This document shows, piece by piece, positions 25,447 through 32,342 of a stretch of 64,000 bases of DNA. Both the position numbers and the translations under genes were made by a program. Location: contig CAYJIH010000002.1 of assembly GCA_964370195.1 (NCBI GenBank), forward strand, positions 62,001 through 126,000, read 5' to 3'. This stretch comes from JAAYCI01 sp964370195 (lineage in GTDB: Bacteria; Bacillota; Clostridia; Oscillospirales; Ruminococcaceae). Each line of letters opens with the position of its first letter. Within the stretch, counting starts at the first letter, position 1. The notes below the pieces were generated by a model that saw nothing but the letters and a program-made list of their open reading frames with translations, had not been told where the DNA came from and searched no databases.

Positions 25447-26487
25447 GTGGCAAACATAAAACGCCTAACAGAGATGACCACAGCTGCCGGTTGAGGCGCT
25501 AAAATAGGACCGGGCGTCCTTTCGGAAATTTTAGAAAGCCTTCCAAAGGCAGAAGATGCAAACTTACTGGTAGGATACAACACAAGCGATGATGCCTGTG
25601 TATATCGCCTACGTGATGATTTGGCCGCAGTGCAAACTGTGGATTTTTTCCCGCCCATGGTTGATGACCCCTATCTATATGGGCAAATTGCAGCTGCGAA
25701 CGCATTGTCGGACCTTTATGCTATGGGTGCACAACCAAGTGTAGCACTAAATATTGTGTGCTTTCCAAACTGTTTGCCACTTTCCACCTTACGGGAAATA
25801 TTGGCCGGCGGCTACGATAAAGTACATGAGGCCGGCGCTGTGATTGCCGGTGGCCACAGCATTGAAGACGACACACCAAAATACGGCCTTTCTGTAACCG
25901 GTTTTGCCCACCCGCAAGAAATTTGGGCCAACCGCGGCGCTAAAGATGGTGATGCATTGGTGCTTACAAAAGCCTTAGGAAGCGGCATCATCACCACGGC
26001 TGCCAAAGCAAATCTTGTGCAAAAAGCACAATATGAAGCAGCCGTGCAAAACATGGCCGCATTAAACAAGGCCGCTTTTGAGGCAGGACGTAAAACGGGC
26101 CTATCTGCTTGCACCGACATTACCGGTTTTGGGTTGCTTGGCCATTTATATGAAATGCTAAAAGACAGCGATGTTTCTGCAGTGCTTAGCGCATCTTGCA
26201 TCAACATGCTTCCCGGTGTTTTGGCATTGGCTGAAGAAGGCTTTTTGCCAAAAAACACCTACACAAACCGCGAACATTTTGAAACGTATGTCCGTTTTTC
26301 TTCTGCTGTTCCTCTTGCGGCGCAAGATGTTTTATTCGACCCACAAACTTCCGGCGGCATGCTTATGAGTTTGCCTCGTGAAAAAGCACCCATGCTTGTC
26401 TCGCTGCTTCAAAAAGAACAAGTTTCAGCCCAAATCATTGGATATGTACAGCAAGACACCACCTCGCACATTCAAGTCAATGCCTAG
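25447..26487 (+). CDS. selD: Selenide, water dikinase SelD, itself a selenoprotein
   Basis: Makes selenophosphate, the selenium donor for SelA, from selenide and ATP. The gene starts at GTG 25447 behind AAAGGAGTGAG, and TGA at 25492-25494 encodes selenocysteine 16 in TTAAGUGAKIGPG, at the position of catalytic Cys17 of the E. coli enzyme. Downstream motifs are NTSDDACVY, VDFFPPMVDDPYLYGQIAAANALSDLYAMG and GGHSIEDDTPKYG for ATP and metal binding. The product is 346 residues. A hairpin 12-26 bases after the TGA (AGGAC, loop CGGGC, GTCCT) fits a SECIS. Calling the start at ATG 25621 would lose the catalytic residue and glycine-rich N-terminus. Confidence 0.95.
25506..25520 (+). promoter_or_regulatory. 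SECIS-like hairpin in selD
   Basis: A 5-bp stem AGGAC/GTCCT with loop CGGGC; the loop guanine is about 18 bases after the UGA, within the range described for bacterial SECIS elements. Confidence 0.6.
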
Positions 26488-26571
26488 GGCCACGCACCTT
26501 TACTTCTTTTTCGATGTTGCCCTCTTTTTCTGCGCAGCATCACAGATCAAAAACAAACAACCAAAAATGCC

Positions 26572-26624
26572 AAAAAATGCCGTATCGTCACGTATAACAT
26601 ATACGTAGCGATAGCGGCATTTTT
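26572..26624. terminator. Bidirectional terminator between selD and the zinc-ribbon gene
   Basis: AAAAATGCCGTATCG..ACGTAT pairs with ATACGT..CGATAGCGGCATTTTT with small internal mismatches. A and T runs flank both sides, serving two convergent genes. Confidence 0.85.
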
Positions 26625-26672
26625 ATCTAACAATTCAATTGGCACTTTCTGAACAGCTTTCGTATGCTTCGC

Positions 26673-26951
26673 TTATCCTTCTTCTTTCATTGAAGCAAAG
26701 CAACTGCTGCAGTAAACGGGTCTTTCTTCTTTTGGCTGGAATGGAACACGCGCTTCCTGGCCACACTGTGCACACGTTGCTGTGTACATTTCCCTGTTAG
26801 CGCGCCCGGCTTGTTTGCGTGTGTCGCGGCAAGGTTTGCAGCGCTGAGGCTCGTTTTCAAAACCACGGGTAGCATAGAACTCCTGCTCACCGGCAGTAAA
26901 AACAAATTCCTGGCCACAATCTTTGCAAGCTAAACTTTTGTCCTCGTACAT
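26673..26951 (-). CDS. Small double zinc-ribbon protein (probable zf-trcl family)
   Basis: A 92-residue protein with two CxxC pairs in the first half (CKDCGQEFVF..CKPCRD) and two in the second (CAQCGQEARVPF..CSSCF), typical of the short zinc-ribbon proteins (PF13451-like) common in Clostridia. The sequence DKSLACKDCGQEFVFTAGEQ closely fits that family's signature. Function is not established; nucleic-acid binding is a guess. I start at ATG 26951 behind CGGAGGAG; the open frame continues 56 codons upstream but overlaps leader sequence. It is monocistronic with a consensus promoter about 140 bases upstream. Confidence 0.85.
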   Translation of the reverse strand: MYEDKSLACKDCGQEFVFTAGEQEFYATRGFENEPQRCKPCRDTRKQAGRANREMYTATCAQCGQEARVPFQPKEERPVYCSSCFASMKEEG

Positions 26952-27090
26952 GTTGATTCTCCTCCGAAATGGATTTCCCCTTGTTTGATACACACAAACC
27001 AAAACAAAATGGTTTGACGAATCGCATGGGGTGTGTAATAACAAGGGATTTTGCCGCCCCTTGTCCATCAAAAAAATGTGATGTAGATTT

Positions 27091-27119
27091 ATTGTACATA
27101 GCAAAGAGTGTCTTGTCAA
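27091..27119 (-). promoter_or_regulatory. Promoter of the small zinc-ribbon gene
   Basis: On the minus strand perfect TTGACA, a 17-base spacer and TACAAT. The leader to the start codon is about 130 bases; I see no recognised RNA element in it. Confidence 0.75.
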
Positions 27120-27217
27120 CCAAAATCGACAATAAAATTAATTAAATGTCAAAAATTTTTATAACTATTGGCTTGCAACCTCTTCCAAAATTTCTTCTGA
27201 AAAGTGTAAAAATCGGC

Positions 27218-27247
27218 TTGCGTGCCAAAGTGTGCCTGTGCTACACT
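27218..27247 (+). promoter_or_regulatory. Candidate promoter of the glycosyltransferase gene
   Basis: TTGCGT, an 18-base spacer and TACACT, ending about 90 bases before the start codon. Confidence 0.5.
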
Positions 27248-27335
27248 AAAATAAAGTACGTTTTGGGTGTGATGTAAAACCAAACTACCGTTGTATCATC
27301 GCAAAAAACAATACTTGAAAACGAGGGGTTTCACT

Positions 27336-28376
27336 ATGGTAAGCATCAGTGTATGTATGATCGTCCGTAATGAAGAACATGTTTTGGCACGTTGTTTGGA
27401 TTCGCTTTGTGGGCTGTATGATGAGCTCATTATTGTAGACACCGGCTCTGTTGATGCTACAAAGGAAATTGCAAAACGCTACACAAACCATATTTATGAT
27501 TTTAAATGGGTAAACGATTTTTCGTCTGCACGCAATTTTTCCCTTTCAAAAGCACAGTGTGACTATATTTACACAGCCGACGCAGATGAAATTATAAACG
27601 AGGAAAACCGCCAGCTGTTTTTACAACTAAAAAATGTTCTTTTGCCCGAAGTGGAAGTGGTGGAAATGGCTTATGAAAACCAGCTTTCGCACTGCACAAC
27701 CTCTAATTTTAATGTAGAGTTTCGCCCAAAGCTGTTTCGCCGTTTACGCACATTCCAATTTGCAGACCCCATCCATGAGGTGCTTCGCATCGACCCCATT
27801 GTCTATCGCAGCAACGTCTGTATAGAACACCACCCCACAAGTGGCCACAGCCAACGCGATTTAGCCCAGCTGGCGCACTTAACCGAGCAAGGATCTACTT
27901 TATCGAGCCGGCTTGAGATGATGTATGCACGCGAACTTTTAATTGGCGGCACGGCAGACGATTTCAAAGCTGCTTTCCCCTATTTTAAGCAAGTGCGCAA
28001 CAATTTAAACAAACCCCCTGAGGCCCTGCGTCGCGCCAGCTGTGTGCTTGCCTTTGGTTATGCCCTATTGCAAGACGGCGAACAGCTTTTATGCTATGCC
28101 GCCCCTGAACTTGTGGGCCAACCACCGGCAGAAATATGCTGTGCTTTGGGATATTACTTTTTAAACAAAAAAGAAGCACAACAAGCCTCAGACTGGTATT
28201 CTGCTGCACTTTCCGGCGCACAACCTGAACTGATTGCCTCTTCGGTGGGGAAAATCCCCCTTGAGGGCCTTGCCGCTTGCTTCCGCTTGGCAGGCAACGA
28301 TGAGCAAGCTGCTCTTTATGCCGCACAAGCCGAAGCATGGAGCCCGGAATGCCTGAATCCTGAAACAACATTCTAG
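27336..28376 (+). CDS. Family 2 glycosyltransferase, SunS/TPR-type
   Basis: Cytoplasmic glycosyltransferase of the GT-A fold. The N-terminus reads SVCMIVRNEEHVLARCLDSL, followed by DELIIVDTGSVDATKEIA and the metal-binding TADADEII near residue 85. The remaining 200 residues are helical with paired-helix repeats (for example PAEICCALGYYFLNKKEAQQASDWY), as in GT2 enzymes with a TPR-like C-terminal part that modify peptides or proteins. The length of 346 is usual. I start at ATG 27336 behind GAGGGG. Unlike the enzyme at the start of the window it has no membrane helices. Its substrate is unknown; a small membrane protein is encoded next to it. Confidence 0.85.
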   Translation: MVSISVCMIVRNEEHVLARCLDSLCGLYDELIIVDTGSVDATKEIAKRYTNHIYDFKWVNDFSSARNFSLSKAQCDYIYTADADEIINEENRQLFLQLKNVLLPEVEVVEMAYENQLSHCTTSNFNVEFRPKLFRRLRTFQFADPIHEVLRIDPIVYRSNVCIEHHPTSGHSQRDLAQLAHLTEQGSTLSSRLEMMYARELLIGGTADDFKAAFPYFKQVRNNLNKPPEALRRASCVLAFGYALLQDGEQLLCYAAPELVGQPPAEICCALGYYFLNKKEAQQASDWYSAALSGAQPELIASSVGKIPLEGLAACFRLAGNDEQAALYAAQAEAWSPECLNPETTF

Positions 28377-28447
28377 CTGCTTGCCTTCATTTTGTTTCAC
28401 TGTTTGCCACCGCGGCAATTAAAATTTTCTTACGAAAGAGATTTTTT

Positions 28448-28903
28448 ATGCGCATATTTTTAGCCATTTTGCCACTGCTTCTCATTTTGGTAGGCCTTGC
28501 CGTTTTGCTTTCTTTTGTTTCCCCTTGGGCACCTGTTTTATTGTTGGCCTCTTTGCTTTTGCAGGCCCCCGTCATCTATCTCATTGCTAAATTTACGTAC
28601 GACAGTGCCTACACAGAGCGCCTATACGCACGCAAACTTGCCTTTGAAAAAGACAACGATGCCGACATTTTTTTGCAAAAAGAAAAAGAGGAGACCTCCA
28701 GTTTTGGCTATCGCCTGTTGTCTCGCAAAAACAAAATGCAAAACTGCCTCATTCAAGCGGAAATGCTTGTAAAACTTTGCCGCTTTTCCGAGGCTGATGC
28801 TCTATTATGCAGCATAAACACCTCTCATCTTCGGCACGAAGATGCCGCACGCTTCACCTTATGTAAAAATGCGTGTACCGAACAAGAAGCCACAGAACCA
28901 TAA
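28448..28903 (+). CDS. Small two-helix membrane protein of unknown function
   Basis: Protein of 151 residues that I do not recognise. Two hydrophobic helices fill residues 2-25 and 28-48 with a short turn (SPWA), followed by a charged cytoplasmic tail rich in Lys and Glu (residues 55-151) with three cysteines near the end. ATG 28448 follows GAAAGAG at good distance. It follows the glycosyltransferase by 71 bases without a terminator, so co-transcription is likely, and both end at a shared terminator. It may anchor or assist the glycosyltransferase; this is inference from neighbourhood only. Confidence 0.6.
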   Translation: MRIFLAILPLLLILVGLAVLLSFVSPWAPVLLLASLLLQAPVIYLIAKFTYDSAYTERLYARKLAFEKDNDADIFLQKEKEETSSFGYRLLSRKNKMQNCLIQAEMLVKLCRFSEADALLCSINTSHLRHEDAARFTLCKNACTEQEATEP

Positions 28904-28918
28904 TATCATCCAAAAATA

Positions 28919-28966
28919 TAAAAACACTTGGCATCGTGTTTACCGAACACAATGCCAAGTGTTTTT
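28919..28966 (+). terminator. Strong terminator after the glycosyltransferase unit
   Basis: AAAAACACTTGGCAT..GTGTT pairs with AACAC..ATGCCAAGTGTTTTT, a long stem with one internal mismatch and a T run. Confidence 0.9.
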
Positions 28967-29050
28967 ATTCGTCTATAATGCCCCTATTCCCTTGCCCGGT
29001 GCAAAACACCGTTACCGGGGCGTATCCATCACGAGCACTTTCTTGCCACC

Positions 29051-29084
29051 TTAAAACCTTTTTATCATTCAATATAAAAAGGTT
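29051..29084 (-). terminator. Probable terminator of the rimP-ribF operon
   Basis: On the minus strand AACCTTTTTAT pairs with ATAAAAAGGTT around an 8-base loop, followed by only a short T stretch. It lies 15 bases after the ribF stop. Confidence 0.5.
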
Positions 29085-29098
29085 CGCCCATCTCTTTA

Positions 29099-30016
29099 TC
29101 AGGTTTTCGTATTGGAAAAATATGCCTGCGCTTGGGCGGCCCAACTTTGCACAGCAGCCGCCAGCGCCTCTACTGTATCGAATTTTTGTGTGTTTGCCAA
29201 CCGTTTATAAAAACGCACACACACCGTTTTTCCGTATACATCCCCTTCGTATCCGGGTATAAAGGTTTCACATGTGGCCTCTTCCCCTGCAAGCGTTGGG
29301 CGTGTTCCGTAACCGGTGGCACTTGGATACCATTTTTCATCTAAATATGTACTTGTAATGTAAACACCAAACGCCGGCTGTTGCCGCTGTTTTGGTATCA
29401 TTTGGTTAATGGTGGGAAAACCGAACGTTTTGCCCAGCCCTTTTCCATGTTGCACCGGTAGGCACAGTTCATATGGCCTACAAAGCAAGGTGTGTGCTTC
29501 ATCCACATTTCCCTTTGCCAGCGCTGTGCGAATGCGGCTGGAACTGACTGCCTTTTTATCTTGCTGCGCCAGTGGCAACACTTGCAAATGCACACCAAAC
29601 TCTTCACACAGTTGCGCCAAAAGCACTGTATCACCAGCACGTTTGGCACCAAACCCATAATTTTCGCCACAAAAAAGAGCTTTTGCATGATATTTTTCCA
29701 CAAGATATTGCTGAAAAAACTGGCGTGGTGTTAACTTGCAAAAACTTTCAAACTCTGGCTCAAAACAAATATCTACACCAAGTTCTTCTAAAATGGCCAG
29801 TTTTTGTGTTTCATCCATCACACTTTTCTTGCCAATGCCAGTTGGGTTGTTTCGCAAAAATGTAAACACTGCCGGGCACAATTTGTTTTCTTTTGCATAT
29901 GCCACTGTTGCACCAATCACTGCCCTATGCCCTTGGTGTATCCCATCAAAATACCCCAGTGCCAAAGCAGTTTGCTGCCATGTGCCACCTTGCCCTTCTT
30001 GCGTTATCAGCTGCAC
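29099..30016 (-). CDS. ribF: Bifunctional riboflavin kinase / FAD synthetase RibF
   Basis: Converts riboflavin to FMN and FMN to FAD. The N-terminal nucleotidyltransferase domain has ALGYFDGIHQGHRAVI and the ISSSRIR-type signature (here VSSSRIRTALAKG) and the C-terminal riboflavin kinase domain has GKGLGKTFGFPTIN and TCETFIPGYEGDVYG. The length of 305 is normal. The start is GTG 30016, overlapping the end of truB by ten bases, which suggests translational coupling. It is the last gene of the rimP-nusA-infB operon, the usual place for ribF in Firmicutes. Confidence 0.95.
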   Translation of the reverse strand: MQLITQEGQGGTWQQTALALGYFDGIHQGHRAVIGATVAYAKENKLCPAVFTFLRNNPTGIGKKSVMDETQKLAILEELGVDICFEPEFESFCKLTPRQFFQQYLVEKYHAKALFCGENYGFGAKRAGDTVLLAQLCEEFGVHLQVLPLAQQDKKAVSSSRIRTALAKGNVDEAHTLLCRPYELCLPVQHGKGLGKTFGFPTINQMIPKQRQQPAFGVYITSTYLDEKWYPSATGYGTRPTLAGEEATCETFIPGYEGDVYGKTVCVRFYKRLANTQKFDTVEALAAAVQSWAAQAQAYFSNTKT

Positions 30017-30897
30017 GTATTATCACGCTCCATAAACAACTTTTGCGCTTTCAAGCACCCATCTTGGCCCACTGTTCCCAGCCCTAAAAACATCTCTTGC
30101 TCGTATAAACGATACATACTTGCCTGCGCACGAACACCATACACCGGTGCACCGTTTAGCAAGCGCTTTACCGCTACCGGTTCTATTTGCAAAGAAGGTA
30201 TGTCTTGAAACACACCGTCCAATGGTTGTAACAGCTGTTCCAGCACACCATTTTCTTTTGCACTTTGGATTTCATCCAATGTTTTTGCCTCTTGCAAAGT
30301 AAACACACCGGCTGCTGTGCGCCTCAACGCACTTAATGTGGCACAGCTTCCCAGCGCTTGCCCAAGCTCCTGCGCCAAAACCCTGATATACGTGCCTTTT
30401 GAGCAATGAACGGCGATGCGAAAACGGTCTTCGGCACTTTGTTCCAAAAAGCGTATGCTGTGGTATACCACCTTACGTGCCTTACGCTGCACTTCCTTGC
30501 CTTCTCTTGCATATCGATATAAAGGCTTGCCATTCACCTTCACAGCCGAATACATCGGCGGCACTTGCTCTCTTTCTCCTTGAAAAGAAGATAAGGCCAC
30601 CAAAAGCTCCTCTTTATCTATAAGATGAGGCCCCCTTTGCAGCACCTCACCTGTAATGTCCCCTGTATCGGTGGCAAGGCCAAAACAGATTTCTGCCTCA
30701 TACGCTTTATCTTGCCTTGGCTGTAAATCCACCGCTTTTGCTGTTCTACCAATAAAAATGGGCAACACACCCGTAGCCATTGGGTCCAGCGTTCCACTAT
30801 GGCCTATTTTTTTTGTGCGGCAAATCCCTCTTAATTTTGCCACAACATCAAACGAAGTAAAGCCCTGTGGTTTGTCTACCACCAAAATTCCATTCAT
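30007..30897 (-). CDS. truB: tRNA pseudouridine(55) synthase TruB
   Basis: Makes pseudouridine 55 in the T loop of tRNAs. The protein begins MNGILVVDKPQGFTSFDVV and carries the catalytic aspartate in GHSGTLDPMATGVLP; GTYIRVLAQELG is the second signature. The length is 296 residues. I start at ATG 30897, in the usual position two residues before the GILVVDKP motif; the open frame upstream runs into nrnA. It lies five bases after the nrnA stop and overlaps ribF. Confidence 0.94.
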   Translation of the reverse strand: MNGILVVDKPQGFTSFDVVAKLRGICRTKKIGHSGTLDPMATGVLPIFIGRTAKAVDLQPRQDKAYEAEICFGLATDTGDITGEVLQRGPHLIDKEELLVALSSFQGEREQVPPMYSAVKVNGKPLYRYAREGKEVQRKARKVVYHSIRFLEQSAEDRFRIAVHCSKGTYIRVLAQELGQALGSCATLSALRRTAAGVFTLQEAKTLDEIQSAKENGVLEQLLQPLDGVFQDIPSLQIEPVAVKRLLNGAPVYGVRAQASMYRLYEQEMFLGLGTVGQDGCLKAQKLFMERDNTCS

Positions 30898-30902
30898 TCG
30901 CC

Positions 30903-31880
30903 TTACGTCTCTTCCTGTTCTTTCTGTTGTTCTAGTGCACGACGCACTTCGGTTAAAACGGCACTTTTGGCATATTCCATGCTGCCAAGCACCTCGCACC
31001 CAGCTGCCTGTTGATGCCCGCCACCACCAAGGCTTGCCGCAATACGCACTGCGTCAATGCCCACTTTTGTGCGCACACTAATTTTAAAACTGCCACTTGG
31101 CTGCTGGCGCATTGTAATTCCCACCAACACACCTTCAATGGAACGTGGAATAGAAGTGATTCCTTCTAAATCGCCGTTATCAATGCCAATGCTTTCCACT
31201 TGCTCACGCGTTACACAAATAAGTGCACAAGTATCGTTAAAGTGATACTCCAGTGTAGACAAGGCCAGCTGTTCCATTGCCAAACGTTGTTTCGTTTTAT
31301 TTTGAAACAACAGCTCGTTAAGCACCCCAATATCTGCCCCGTATCCAATTAGCTTTGCTGTGATAATGTGGCTGCGCTCTGTTGTGTTTGTAAAGCGAAA
31401 GCACCCTGTATCGGTAGAAACACCTGTATACAAACAATCGGCCATGCGAGCATCAATGGGAACGCCCATCTCTAAAATTAAATCGTGCATCATTTCGCAT
31501 GTTGCTGCCGCTGTATCATCTAAAAAAAGATATTCGGAAAACCCAGAATTGGATCCATGATGGTCGATGCATAAATTAACACGTTCCACATATTCTGCTG
31601 CGCCTTCACCAAACAATTGTTGGCCGGCAATATCTACTGCCACAATATATTGCGGCTTAAATTGCCCATGAAATACTTCCATTTCCATGTAGTTGTATCG
31701 CTCATGAATGGGATCTGCACAAAAAACGGCCGCTGCTTTGCCTAAGCTTTTTAAAGCCCAATGCAACGCCGCACCAGAACCCAATGTATCTCCGTCTGGG
31801 TTTTTATGGCAGATAATCAACACCTTATCCACTTCCAGCAAGCGGCTTGCCACACTGGAAATATCCAATCTCTCACTCAT
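30903..31880 (-). CDS. nrnA: DHH-family phosphoesterase, oligoribonuclease/pAp phosphatase NrnA
   Basis: Degrades short oligoribonucleotides and dephosphorylates 3'-phosphoadenosine-5'-phosphate. The DHH domain has ICHKNPDGDTLGSG near residue 23, VAVDIAG, CIDHHGSNSGF (the DHH motif) and STDTGCFRF; the DHHA1 domain ends with GGGHQQAAGCE. The length of 325 is normal. ATG 31880 follows AAAAAGGTGG. It sits between rbfA and truB, its conserved place in this operon. Confidence 0.94.
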   Translation of the reverse strand: MSERLDISSVASRLLEVDKVLIICHKNPDGDTLGSGAALHWALKSLGKAAAVFCADPIHERYNYMEMEVFHGQFKPQYIVAVDIAGQQLFGEGAAEYVERVNLCIDHHGSNSGFSEYLFLDDTAAATCEMMHDLILEMGVPIDARMADCLYTGVSTDTGCFRFTNTTERSHIITAKLIGYGADIGVLNELLFQNKTKQRLAMEQLALSTLEYHFNDTCALICVTREQVESIGIDNGDLEGITSIPRSIEGVLVGITMRQQPSGSFKISVRTKVGIDAVRIAASLGGGGHQQAAGCEVLGSMEYAKSAVLTEVRRALEQQKEQEET

Positions 31881-31897
31881 ATTTCCACCTTTTTCCT

Positions 31898-32257
31898 TTA
31901 CCGCTCATCATCCAACGTACGCAGCACTTGGTTGATGTGATCCGCATAGGCTGCGTTGTCGTCTTCCATAAAAATCAGCTCCGGCGCCCTACGAATATGC
32001 ATATGCGCTGCAATTTCACTGCGCACATATCCCTTTGCACTGTCAAGCGCTTTCACCACTTCATGCACCGCCTGCGGTTTTTTAGCATCCAACACACTAA
32101 CAAACACACGCGCCGTGGAAAGATCCGGTGCCGCTTCCACGCGTGTAATCGTCAAAAGACCTTGTTTTAAACGCGGGTCTTTCATTCCGTTCACAATATC
32201 AATAATTTCTCGCTTTAAGTCTTGATTGAGACGTCCTCTATTTTTTCCTTTTGCCAT
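31898..32257 (-). CDS. rbfA: 30S ribosome-binding factor RbfA
   Basis: Small KH-fold protein that helps mature the 5' end of 16S rRNA and the 30S subunit. The 119-residue protein shows the family pattern: LNQDLKREIIDIV at the start, MKDPRLKQGLLTITRVE, STARVFVSVLD and a C-terminal MHIRRAPELIFMEDD. I start at ATG 32257 behind GGGAGGTGG; the longer frame to 32329 reads through the hairpin between infB and rbfA and is not used. Confidence 0.94.
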   Translation of the reverse strand: MAKGKNRGRLNQDLKREIIDIVNGMKDPRLKQGLLTITRVEAAPDLSTARVFVSVLDAKKPQAVHEVVKALDSAKGYVRSEIAAHMHIRRAPELIFMEDDNAAYADHINQVLRTLDDER

Positions 32258-32296
32258 AAAAGCGCCACCTCCCAGCCTTTGTTTGTTATTTTGTAA

Positions 32297-32324
32297 GAGA
32301 AAAGGCGCCTTTGCGCCTTTTCTC
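32297..32324 (-). repeat. Perfect inverted repeat between infB and rbfA
   Basis: Twelve perfect base pairs (GAGAAAAGGCGC with GCGCCTTTTCTC) around a 4-base loop in the only sizeable intercistronic space of the operon. No T run follows on the minus strand, so it is more likely a partial attenuator or mRNA-processing hairpin than a full terminator. Confidence 0.7.
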
Positions 32325-32342
32325 AACAATAATTATCCTGCA

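Noticed and set aside
25621..26487. SelD starting at ATG 25621
   Set aside because: The upstream frame with TGA read as Sec restores the glycine-rich catalytic N-terminus and a GTG with a good ribosome site.
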